33,491 bases of DNA. It comes from a virus. Under the pieces are notes generated by a model. It ran no database searches. It saw only the letters and a program-made list of their open reading frames with translations, and had not been told where the DNA came from. Each line of letters opens with the position of its first letter. Positions within the stretch are counted from its first letter, which is position 1. The stretch is from the IMG/VR virus record IMGVR_UViG_3300030202_000629, positions 3,021 through 36,511 of that record. The stretch is one strand, 5' to 3'. Both the position numbers and the translations under genes were made by a program. Shown here piece by piece: positions 1-4,828 of the stretch.

Positions 1-79
1 CAAATACTCACATGAGATACAGCAACTACTACAACTACAACCCATGTGCTAATTAAATAAATTATAAAATCATATGGCA

Positions 80-295
80 TCATTTCTTTTCCCTCCGTTT
101 CCAATCTTGTAACGCTTTTAAATTCTCACTATCTAAAGGATAACGATTTACTCTTACTTTAATTTTACGCTTTACTGACTGCTTTTCTCGCGTCACTCCG
201 TTCTTACTTTTCTTAATGTGCATGCGAGTATTACTTAGCCCTTGAAAAGTATTACGAACTGCACCGAATGTTTCCATATACTCTGCAAATTTCAT
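80..295 (-). CDS. small basic hypothetical protein (71 aa)
   Basis: I do not recognise this protein. It is 71 residues long, very rich in Lys and Arg, and has a basic stretch (residues about 27-50) ending in a predicted charged helix, WKRREKK, at the C-terminus. That suggests nucleic-acid binding, but this is inference only. The ATG at 295 has a good Shine-Dalgarno sequence (AGAGAGG) 7-8 bases upstream. Its first 44 bases overlap the end of the upstream leftward gene, so the two are probably translationally coupled. A copy of the 23-bp dyad motif ends exactly 20 nt before the ATG, suggesting separate control as well. Confidence 0.6.
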   Translation of the reverse strand: MKFAEYMETFGAVRNTFQGLSNTRMHIKKSKNGVTREKQSVKRKIKVRVNRYPLDSENLKALQDWKRREKK

Positions 296-422
296 ACGCT
301 GTTACCTCTCTTTTAAAGTCGTCATCAATGACGAGTTTGTTTACAAATAAAACACGCGCTACTACCATTATAGTCTCATATCTAGCATGATATAGCAAGT
401 ATTCTAGAAATTTACTTTTCAT
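252..422 (-). CDS. small hypothetical protein (56 aa)
   Basis: An open frame runs from an ATG at 524, but that longer version begins inside the terminator and T-tract and would translate a hexamer repeat as Glu-Thr units. The ATG at 422 is more likely: it starts a normal-looking protein (MKSKFLEYLLYHARY) and has GAG 8 nt upstream, within a GGAG-rich tract. The product is 56 residues with a central hydrophobic stretch (IMVVARVLFV) followed by an acidic turn. No family is recognised. The 3' end overlaps the next leftward gene by 44 bases. Confidence 0.45.
   Translation of the reverse strand: MKSKFLEYLLYHARYETIMVVARVLFVNKLVIDDDFKREVTAYEICRVYGNIRCSS
316..338 (-). promoter_or_regulatory. 23-bp dyad motif, copy A
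   Basis: This copy has the core GTCATCAATGAC, with flanks AAGTC and GAGTT shared with the other two copies. It lies inside the 3' part of the 56-residue gene and ends exactly 20 nt upstream of the ATG at 295. Palindromic form and fixed spacing suggest an operator or activator site. Confidence 0.6.
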
Positions 423-434
423 ATAAAGTTCTCG

Positions 435-485
435 TCTCCGTCTCCATCTCTCCGTCTCCGTCTCCGTCTCCGTCTCCGTCTCCAT
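435..485 (-). repeat. CGGAGA hexamer tandem repeat upstream of a small gene
   Basis: On the minus strand there are about eight hexamer units. Most read CGGAGA, two read TGGAGA, and a 2-bp slip lies between the fifth and sixth CGGAGA-type units. Each unit contains GGAG, a Shine-Dalgarno core. The array lies between the terminator at 511-547 and the ATG at 422. It could be a slippage-prone translation-initiation tract, or a coding Glu-Thr repeat if the upstream ATG at 485 is used. Confidence 0.85.
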
Positions 486-510
486 CGAAAATAAAAAAAA
501 ATAAAAAATA

Positions 511-547
511 AAAAAAACTAGCAAGACTTGGGGGGAAATCTTGCCAG
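511..547 (-). terminator. leftward rho-independent terminator
   Basis: The arms 518-529 and 536-547 form a 12-pair stem around a six-base loop. As minus-strand RNA the loop is CCCCCC and both imperfect positions become G-U wobbles, giving an unbroken stem. As plus-strand RNA the same positions are A-C mismatches. The minus-strand stem is followed directly by seven U and more U-rich sequence. Both facts fix the direction as leftward, ending the transcript of the 64-residue gene that stops at 561. Confidence 0.85.
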
Positions 548-560
548 TTTTGTTTAACTT

Positions 561-755
561 TTAAATTCTAAGTTCATCTAGCATTAATCGATTAAGCTTG
601 ATTAATCTATTTTGATTCAACTTTTCTAATGCTTTTCTTTTGCATTGTGAATGCGTTAAATCATCACCATAATAATATTCATAATAAATTTCTGAATGAT
701 TTTCATTATCCATATCTAATATGGTTATCTCATTTTTTAATTTTTCAATAGACAT
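561..755 (-). CDS. small acidic hypothetical protein (64 aa)
   Basis: The product has 64 residues and no recognised family. Its N-terminal half is acidic and tyrosine-rich (EIYYEYYYGDDL); its C-terminal half is helical and basic (KALEKLNQNRLIKLNRLM). The ATG at 755 is preceded by AAAGGA at good spacing. A strong leftward terminator begins 14 bases after the stop codon, so this is probably the last gene of a leader transcript unless termination is overridden. The left copy of the 36-bp inverted repeat lies just upstream. Confidence 0.65.
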   Translation of the reverse strand: MSIEKLKNEITILDMDNENHSEIYYEYYYGDDLTHSQCKRKALEKLNQNRLIKLNRLMLDELRI

Positions 756-790
756 AATATTTTTCCTTTATTTAATTAAAAATTATTTTT

Positions 791-826
791 GATATTTATC
801 ACTAAACAATCATGCTAAAAGATATC
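791..826 (+). repeat. 36-bp inverted repeat, left copy
   Basis: This copy begins GATATTTATCACTAA and ends GATATC. Its partner lies in inverted orientation at 1527-1562, with 30 of 36 positions identical by eye. The pair encloses the 213-residue leftward gene, about 772 bp end to end. No flanking target duplication is visible. Confidence 0.8.
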
Positions 827-834
827 GTTTTTAT

Positions 835-1476
835 TTAAGCAGTTTTTGCTTCTGGCAAATTCTTTCTGAATTCGCGAGTCGCTTTTGATTGCTTAGTTTG
901 AAGCTTGCTTATTTCGTTAGCGGTCTGAATAAGAATGACAAGTGCTTCATCAATTATTTTTGAGTTATAAAGAGAATCTAAAATTTTGTTAATGCTTTTA
1001 GTTTCCTCCTTATGCGCTTTAACCTTGTCAGCTTCCTCTTTAGCAATCTTGATTTTTTGCTTAAGCTTCGCTGGCTCTAACCCGCGCCAGTCAATTCCAT
1101 ATTTACAAGAATTATTAACTAATTCTTCACCTGTTTTATGGGTTTGAGTTTTTCGAGTCCTATTTTCAGCATCCCCACGTTTCGTGGTTTTAACACCTTT
1201 TTTATCACTCGAACAGCGAGTTCGGCTCGCCATGTAAAGCTTCTTATCATCTTTATTATCAGGATTAGCAAATATTCTTTTATCAGCATATTTTCTAATT
1301 GTTGAGTCAATGTCAGCATCAAAAGCTTTTTTATCACCATGAATAAATGCAAGTATTGCTAGAGTCATTTCAATTGCGGTGGCTTTGCTAGCCGTTGCGA
1401 TTGTCATTCCTAGTTCATGCATATTTATTTCTTTTTGAGCGGTTGCCAATTGCTTGGCGTTTTTAACTTTTACCAT
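835..1476 (-). CDS. lysine-rich hypothetical protein (213 aa)
   Basis: This is the largest leftward gene and I do not recognise its family. It is highly charged: an Ala-rich N-terminal helix region (about 1-50), a basic central segment with few hydrophobic residues (about 85-115) that is probably disordered or nucleic-acid binding, then a long Lys/Glu/Ala-rich helical stretch (about 135-213). The central GIDWRGLEP motif may mark the start of a domain. The ATG at 1476 follows AAAGGTGAT, a good ribosome site. The gene is flanked by 36-bp inverted repeats, and a 23-bp dyad ends exactly 20 nt before the ATG. It could be a phage regulator or the cargo of a small mobile unit. Neither is shown. Confidence 0.7.
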   Translation of the reverse strand: MVKVKNAKQLATAQKEINMHELGMTIATASKATAIEMTLAILAFIHGDKKAFDADIDSTIRKYADKRIFANPDNKDDKKLYMASRTRCSSDKKGVKTTKRGDAENRTRKTQTHKTGEELVNNSCKYGIDWRGLEPAKLKQKIKIAKEEADKVKAHKEETKSINKILDSLYNSKIIDEALVILIQTANEISKLQTKQSKATREFRKNLPEAKTA

Positions 1477-1496
1477 AATGTATCACCTTTTATTTT

Positions 1497-1519
1497 AAGT
1501 AGTCATTAAAGACTAGTTC
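1497..1519 (-). promoter_or_regulatory. 23-bp dyad motif, copy B
   Basis: The core is GTCATTAAAGAC with flanks AAGTA and TAGTTC. It ends exactly 20 nt upstream of the ATG at 1476, the same spacing as copy A to its gene. It lies just inside the right 36-bp repeat. Confidence 0.6.
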
Positions 1520-1526
1520 AATGAGT

Positions 1527-1562
1527 GATATCAAATAGCATAATCGCTTAGTGATAAATATC
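1527..1562 (-). repeat. 36-bp inverted repeat, right copy
   Basis: Read on the minus strand this copy begins GATATTTATCACTAA and ends GATATC, matching the copy at 791-826 at 30 of 36 positions. The six differences are all in the middle. It sits between the boxA-like element and the dyad motif copy B. Confidence 0.8.
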
Positions 1563-1565
1563 ATT

Positions 1566-1583
1566 ACCAAATTGTTAAAGAAC
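1566..1583 (-). promoter_or_regulatory. rRNA-operon-like boxA antitermination element
   Basis: The minus strand reads TGTTCTTTAACAATTTGG. The known E. coli rRNA leader boxA core is TGCTCTTTAACAATTT, so this differs by one base over 16. BoxA recruits NusB with S10 and lets RNA polymerase pass terminators. It lies about 90 nt upstream of the leftward 213-residue gene. A GGGC/GCCC hairpin (1601-1611) lies just upstream on the same strand, like the boxB-boxA order of rRNA leaders. A 16-codon ORF from an ATG at 1613 spans the hairpin and boxA, but has no ribosome site. Confidence 0.65.
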
Positions 1584-1661
1584 ATGCGCCCTTTTCCAAC
1601 AGGGCTTCGCCCATTTTAATTTAAGTAAATATTTATATCAACTATTATCGAAATTCTTTTG

Positions 1662-1684
1662 AAGTCGTCATTAATGACTAGTTC
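1662..1684 (-). promoter_or_regulatory. 23-bp dyad motif, copy C
   Basis: This copy contains the perfect palindrome GTCATTAATGAC, with AAGTC and TAGTTC flanks. Unlike copies A and B it is not 20 nt from a start codon. It lies about 80 nt upstream of the boxA element, so it may control the start of the leader transcript. Confidence 0.6.
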
Positions 1685-1879
1685 GATAAAAAAATATCAA
1701 TTTGGGGAGATTGTAAAATTTTAATAGTAGGGTTAGGGGTAGTCCATGAAATACGCTTAGAATTGAAATGCGGAGCTTATAGCATACTTTAACAGCGTGA
1801 TAGTATTATCGAGGACTGTTAGCCAGTTTAGATAGGTATTATTTTACAATTTTACAAATTTCACAATATGAGATGGCAC

Positions 1880-1938
1880 TTGCAAAGTTTTTAAAATTCT
1901 GAGTGAAAATTTCAAAATCTCATTCAGAAATTTTGCAA
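1880..1938. repeat. long imperfect AT-rich inverted repeat
   Basis: The outer arms TTGCAAA (1880-1886) and TTTGCAA (1932-1938) and the inner arms CTGAGTGA and TCATTCAG pair around an AT-rich loop. The left arm carries about 8 extra bases. It could be a protein-binding or origin/packaging structure, or a weak hairpin. It lies 30 bp from the SOS boxes. Confidence 0.45.
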
Positions 1939-1966
1939 TTTGTCAAATTTTTTTTCGCTCCATCAA

Positions 1967-2002
1967 TACTGTAAATCTATACAGTACTGTAAATCTATAC
2001 AG
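1967..2002. promoter_or_regulatory. two abutting LexA/SOS boxes
   Basis: TACTGTAAATCTATACAG occurs twice in direct tandem (1967-1984 and 1985-2002). Each contains CTGT-N8-ACAG. The first box with its flanks reads TACTGT-N8-ACAGTA, matching the enterobacterial LexA consensus in all conserved outer positions. Paired, touching boxes are known from colicin promoters, where they give tight SOS control. The LexA identity is inferred from this match; a phage repressor with a similar site is an alternative. Confidence 0.7.
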
Positions 2003-2021
2003 CTGTTGAAGTTTTTGGAAA
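1994..2021 (-). promoter_or_regulatory. candidate leftward promoter under the SOS boxes
   Basis: On the minus strand TTTCCA (2021-2016) and TATAGA (1999-1994) are separated by 16 bp. Each matches consensus at four or five of six positions. The second SOS box covers this -10 and the first covers the expected start, a classic repressed layout. Transcription would run toward boxA and the 213-residue gene. The -35 is weak, so this is tentative. Confidence 0.35.
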
Positions 2022-2093
2022 GTGTGGAGCGAGCTTGCGAGTGACGGCATTATTGTGGTGGGGGTGCAGAGTGCCAGTGGGGGTGTACACCAT

Positions 2094-2114
2094 ATGTATA
2101 TAAAACATATACAT
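2094..2114. repeat. small inverted repeat ATGTATA-N7-TATACAT
   Basis: Perfect 7-bp arms (2094-2100 and 2108-2114) flank a 7-bp spacer. No T-tract follows, so it is not a typical terminator. It is a possible operator. Confidence 0.4.
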
Positions 2115-2219
2115 TTCACAAACTTTTCAAGTGTCAACCAGTTGCGCGTGAACATAAAAAAAGCAATATAATAATTGACTATTATACTGCTATATTTGAC
2201 AAGCGTTATCCGCGCTATA

Positions 2220-2242
2220 AGACCTGTTTATTTGTTAGGTCT
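2220..2242. repeat. inverted repeat AGACCT-N11-AGGTCT
   Basis: Perfect 6-bp arms lie about 25-50 nt downstream of the expected start of the leftward consensus promoter. It could be an operator or a leader hairpin. No T-tract follows. A 17-codon leftward frame (ATG at 2268, stop at 2215) runs across it. Confidence 0.4.
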
Positions 2243-2274
2243 GTTATGTGTTGCAACCCTCTGGGCATAGTTTT

Positions 2275-2303
2275 ATTATACAGTTTATTTTCACATTTGT
2301 CAA
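2275..2303 (-). promoter_or_regulatory. leftward consensus sigma70 promoter
   Basis: On the minus strand TTGACA (2303-2298) and TATAAT (2280-2275) are both exact, with a 17-bp spacer. The expected start at about 2268 coincides with an ATG opening a 17-codon frame. No larger gene follows for some 790 nt, so its transcript would be a long leader toward boxA and the leftward genes. Confidence 0.8.
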
Positions 2304-2326
2304 GTCCTAAATAAAAAATAAATAAC

Positions 2327-2355
2327 TTGACAAACTGTAAAAGTAACCCTATAAT
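2327..2355 (+). promoter_or_regulatory. rightward consensus sigma70 promoter for the late operon
   Basis: TTGACA (2327-2332) and TATAAT (2350-2355) are both exact, with a 17-bp spacer. The expected start near 2362 lies only about 4 nt before the first in-frame ATG of the small terminase gene. This is the clear host-type promoter for the packaging and structural block. The in-frame TTG at 2327 is the -35 box itself and not a start codon. Confidence 0.85.
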
Positions 2356-2365
2356 AGAAGTTATT

Positions 2366-2797
2366 ATGAATTTAATGCCCGAAAAGAAAAACAATCGTAA
2401 TCTTACTGAGAAACAAAAATCATTTCTAGATAATCTAGTCGCTACCGAAGGCGATTTTAAAAAGTCAGCAGAACTTGCAGGGTACTCAGGCAATCACTAT
2501 CAAGTACTTAAATCATTAAAAGAAGAAGTAGTCGAATTGGCTTCAGATGTACTTGCTCGTTCAGCACCTAAAGCAGCGTTTAAATTAATAGAAATGATAG
2601 ACAGCAACAAACCAATCCCTCAAGCCAGTCAAAAGTTACATGCAGCACAGACGATTCTTGATAGAGTAGGTGTTGCTAAGACAGACCGAGTACAAGTAGA
2701 TCATAATGTACAAGGGGGAATCTTTATATTACCTGAGAAACAGACAGTAGTAATAGAAGATGCGGAGTTTAGTAATATAACAGAGGAGGAAGATTGA
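2366..2797 (+). CDS. terS: terminase small subunit (143 aa)
   Basis: The small terminase binds the packaging site and directs the large subunit to it. An N-terminal helix-turn-helix-like region (LTEKQKSFLDNLVATEGDF, then KKSAELAGYS) matches what is usual in phage small terminases. It is followed by a helical oligomerisation region ending in AAQTILDRVGVAK. The acidic C-terminus probably contacts TerL. The ATG at 2366 is chosen, with 2375 as an alternative; neither has a strong ribosome site, and the promoter leaves almost no leader. The gene is first in the late operon and about 350 bp upstream of terL, which supports the call. Confidence 0.75.
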   Translation: MNLMPEKKNNRNLTEKQKSFLDNLVATEGDFKKSAELAGYSGNHYQVLKSLKEEVVELASDVLARSAPKAAFKLIEMIDSNKPIPQASQKLHAAQTILDRVGVAKTDRVQVDHNVQGGIFILPEKQTVVIEDAEFSNITEEED

Positions 2798-2799
2798 TT

Positions 2800-2910
2800 A
2801 TGGATGCTATAATTATACTTGGTTTCATCGCTATAGTTGCAGTTGTTTTTATTAAAAGAAAAAAACCTGAACTATATGAAACACTCAAATCAAAAATAAA
2901 ACTAAAATGA
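2800..2910 (+). CDS. 36-aa single-span membrane protein
   Basis: This short gene sits between terS and the next gene. The ATG at 2800 has a strong ribosome site (AGGAGGA). The product has one N-terminal transmembrane helix (AIIILGFIAIVAVVFI, residues about 3-18) followed by a basic tail rich in Lys. Function is unknown; small membrane proteins of this shape in phages can affect lysis or superinfection, but nothing here shows that. The stop at 2910 nearly touches the next ATG at 2912. Confidence 0.65.
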   Translation: MDAIIILGFIAIVAVVFIKRKKPELYETLKSKIKLK

Positions 2911-2911
2911 C

Positions 2912-3199
2912 ATGGAAAACGGATATATCAAACGTGCTAGTTCAACTATTCCTTTTGGTTATGAAATAGATCTTGAATCAAGATACTTAAAACCTATACC
3001 AGAACAAATAGATGCTCTTGAAATAGTTGAGAAGATGATCATTGATGATGAAATATCTCTTCAAGAAGCAGTAGATTGGTTAGAATATAAGACTGATCGA
3101 AGTATGTCTAGAGCAGGACTTAAAAAACACATAGATAAAAAGTATGGAAAAAGAAGCGAAAGATTGGGAACTGAATCCAGATCGTTACTTGCAAGATGA
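2912..3199 (+). CDS. hypothetical protein with recombinase-like helical region (95 aa)
   Basis: The product has 95 residues. TIPFGYEID near the N-terminus, then a helical segment (EISLQEAVDWLEYKT) and RAGLKKHIDKKYG resemble the post-catalytic region of large serine recombinases, where PFGY precedes helices and a Sl..av..L motif. No catalytic domain is present, so it is not a recombinase. A DNA-binding packaging accessory is plausible. Its last 56 bases overlap the start of terL in another frame, suggesting coupled translation. The start at 2912 lies 1 base after the previous stop. Confidence 0.55.
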   Translation: MENGYIKRASSTIPFGYEIDLESRYLKPIPEQIDALEIVEKMIIDDEISLQEAVDWLEYKTDRSMSRAGLKKHIDKKYGKRSERLGTESRSLLAR

Positions 3200-4826
3200 T
3201 GAAGGTAACTTTGTTCGTAAGAAAGATGGTACACCACGTTTAAAAGCAGGTAGACCTAAAGGATCAGGTGGAAGTTACAATATTTCCAGTAGTCAAAAAG
3301 CTAAATACGCTGTACATCGCAAAATAGCTCGTAAGAAAAAAAATATAAAAAAGCTAGAACAGAAGCTTAACAACGCTAGAAAGTCTTACAAAGCCACAAC
3401 CAATACAATAAATAAGCTTTCCGATAAGACGGATCACGTTGTTACGTCTTCAGAACTAGAAGAACTACCTAAAGCTGTACAAGAAATAATACCTGAACAA
3501 AATGTATTATTCCATCCTAATGAAGGTCCACAGACTGATTTCCTCGCTGCAGGCGAGAAGGATGTGCTTTATGGTGGTGCTGCTGGTGGTGGTAAATCAT
3601 ACGCAATGTTGATTGATCCACTACGGTACGCACATAAGAAAGCTCATCGCGCACTAATTCTTAGACGTTCTATGCCAGAACTGCGCGAGATGATTGACAA
3701 GTCCAGAGAACTATATCCTCTTGCATTTAAAGGAGCTAAGTTTCGTGAAGTTGAAAAGCTTTGGAACTTTCCAAGTGGTGCAAAGGTAGAGTTTGGCTTC
3801 CTTGAACGTGATGCAGATGTATATCGTTATCAAGGTCAAGCATATAGTTGGATTGGTTTTGATGAAATAACCCACCTACCTACAGAGTTTAGTTGGAACT
3901 ATTTAGCTTCCCGACTTCGTACAACTGATCCTGAAATACAAACATACCTACGCTGCACAGCAAATCCGGGCGGTGTGGGTTCGCAATGGGTAAAAAGAAG
4001 ATACATAGAACCTTCAGAACATAATACAGGTTTCAAAGGTAACGATGGATTAACTAGGAAGTTTATTCCTGCTAAACTTGCGGACAATCCTTATCTTGCG
4101 GAAGATGGTATCTATGAGCAAATGCTTAAATCTTTACCGCCTATTCAACGTAGACAACTACTTGAAGGTAACTGGGATGTAGCTGAAGGTGCTGCTTTTG
4201 TAGAATTTGATCCGCAAGTCCATGTAATTCCTCCATTTAAACTGCCTATAGGGTGGGAAAGAGTAAAAGGAATAGACTACGGATATGCCTCTGAAAGCTG
4301 TTGTTTATGGGGAATTTTAGATATTAACGATGGAACTTTAATAATTTATCGAGAATTATACAGAAAAGGCTTGACAGGAGAGGAATTAGGCAGTATAATA
4401 ACAGATATGGAACTTGAAGATCCTTTTTCTGTTTCTGGTGTTTTAGATACTGCTGCGTGGGCTAAAACAGGTACTACAGGACCAACAGTAGGAGAAGCTC
4501 TTGTTCGCGCAGGACATAAGTTAAGAAGAGCAGATAAGAACAGAGTACAAGGAAAAATTCAAATACACGAATTTTTAAAAATTACAGATAGTGGTAGACC
4601 TAAGTTACAAATATTTAATACTTGTCCAAACTTAATAAGAGAGTTACAAAGTATACCGCTATCAAAAACAAATCCAGAGGATGTGGATACTCATGCTTCG
4701 GATCACGCTTATGATGCTTTACGTTATATGATTATGAGTAGACCGAGAGTGTTAAATCCGTTTCAAAGAATACGAGATTTAAAACGAGAAATGTACGCAC
4801 CTTCTGACACAACCTTTGGTTATTGA
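3144..4826 (+). CDS. terL: terminase large subunit (560 aa)
   Basis: TerL is the ATPase and nuclease that pumps and cuts DNA at the portal. Walker A is GGAAGGGKS (residues 144-152). Walker B and catalytic Glu are in WIGFDEITHLP (D240, E241). CTANPGG matches the usual coupling motif. The nuclease domain starts at GIDYGYASES (D378), followed by VLDTAAWA and a C-terminal DHAYDALRYM. These fit TerL of the terminase_6/GpA-like class. An N-terminal extension of about 110 residues is basic and contains AGRPKGSGG, an AT-hook-like patch. The start at 3144 overlaps the preceding gene and has only a weak ribosome site, so coupling is likely. Confidence 0.93.
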   Translation: MEKEAKDWELNPDRYLQDDEGNFVRKKDGTPRLKAGRPKGSGGSYNISSSQKAKYAVHRKIARKKKNIKKLEQKLNNARKSYKATTNTINKLSDKTDHVVTSSELEELPKAVQEIIPEQNVLFHPNEGPQTDFLAAGEKDVLYGGAAGGGKSYAMLIDPLRYAHKKAHRALILRRSMPELREMIDKSRELYPLAFKGAKFREVEKLWNFPSGAKVEFGFLERDADVYRYQGQAYSWIGFDEITHLPTEFSWNYLASRLRTTDPEIQTYLRCTANPGGVGSQWVKRRYIEPSEHNTGFKGNDGLTRKFIPAKLADNPYLAEDGIYEQMLKSLPPIQRRQLLEGNWDVAEGAAFVEFDPQVHVIPPFKLPIGWERVKGIDYGYASESCCLWGILDINDGTLIIYRELYRKGLTGEELGSIITDMELEDPFSVSGVLDTAAWAKTGTTGPTVGEALVRAGHKLRRADKNRVQGKIQIHEFLKITDSGRPKLQIFNTCPNLIRELQSIPLSKTNPEDVDTHASDHAYDALRYMIMSRPRVLNPFQRIRDLKREMYAPSDTTFGY

Positions 4827-4828
4827 AT

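Larger units (their letters stand above)
1477..2365. other. control region without a supported protein gene
   Basis: This gap of about 0.9 kb separates the leftward and rightward blocks. It holds dyad copies B and C, one 36-bp repeat, boxA with its hairpin, a long AT-rich dyad, two SOS boxes, GC-rich direct repeats (GTGGGGGTG at 2058-2066 and 2077-2085), two small dyads and two consensus promoters. Open frames here are short, lack ribosome sites, or cross these elements. Its place beside the terminase genes makes it a candidate for the packaging site or an origin, but no specific motif proves either. Confidence 0.6.

Noticed and set aside
1-45. Cys-rich leftward frame from ATG at 45 running off the left edge
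   Set aside because: Only 15 codons are visible, with no ribosome site; too short to support a gene. It could be the start of a small Cys-rich protein if more sequence were seen.
252-524. 90-residue version of the small leftward gene starting at 524
   Set aside because: Its first codons lie in the terminator's T-tract and next to the hexamer array, with no ribosome site; the ATG at 422 is better.
1601-1620. Rightward terminator at GGGCTTCGCCC
   Set aside because: The stem is 4 bp with a triloop and only a weak T run (ATTTTAATTT); better explained as part of the boxA leader.
1943-2155. 70-residue leftward frame across the SOS boxes
   Set aside because: No ribosome site, and it only translates the tandem regulatory boxes (repeated LYRFTVL).
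2195-2220. TTGACA followed by TATAAG near 2200
   Set aside because: The spacer is only 14 bp, too short for a sigma70 promoter.
2327-2365. TTG start for the small terminase at 2327
   Set aside because: TTG is the first part of the -35 box of the promoter, so it is upstream of the transcript.
2215-2493. 92-residue leftward frame opposite terS
   Set aside because: It runs antisense through terS and the two promoters and has no ribosome site; the last 17 codons start at the leftward promoter's expected start but cannot be called a gene.
4823-4828. TTG start for the portal
   Set aside because: ATG at 4829 is in the same frame and is the normal choice; TTG would only add two residues and overlap terL.
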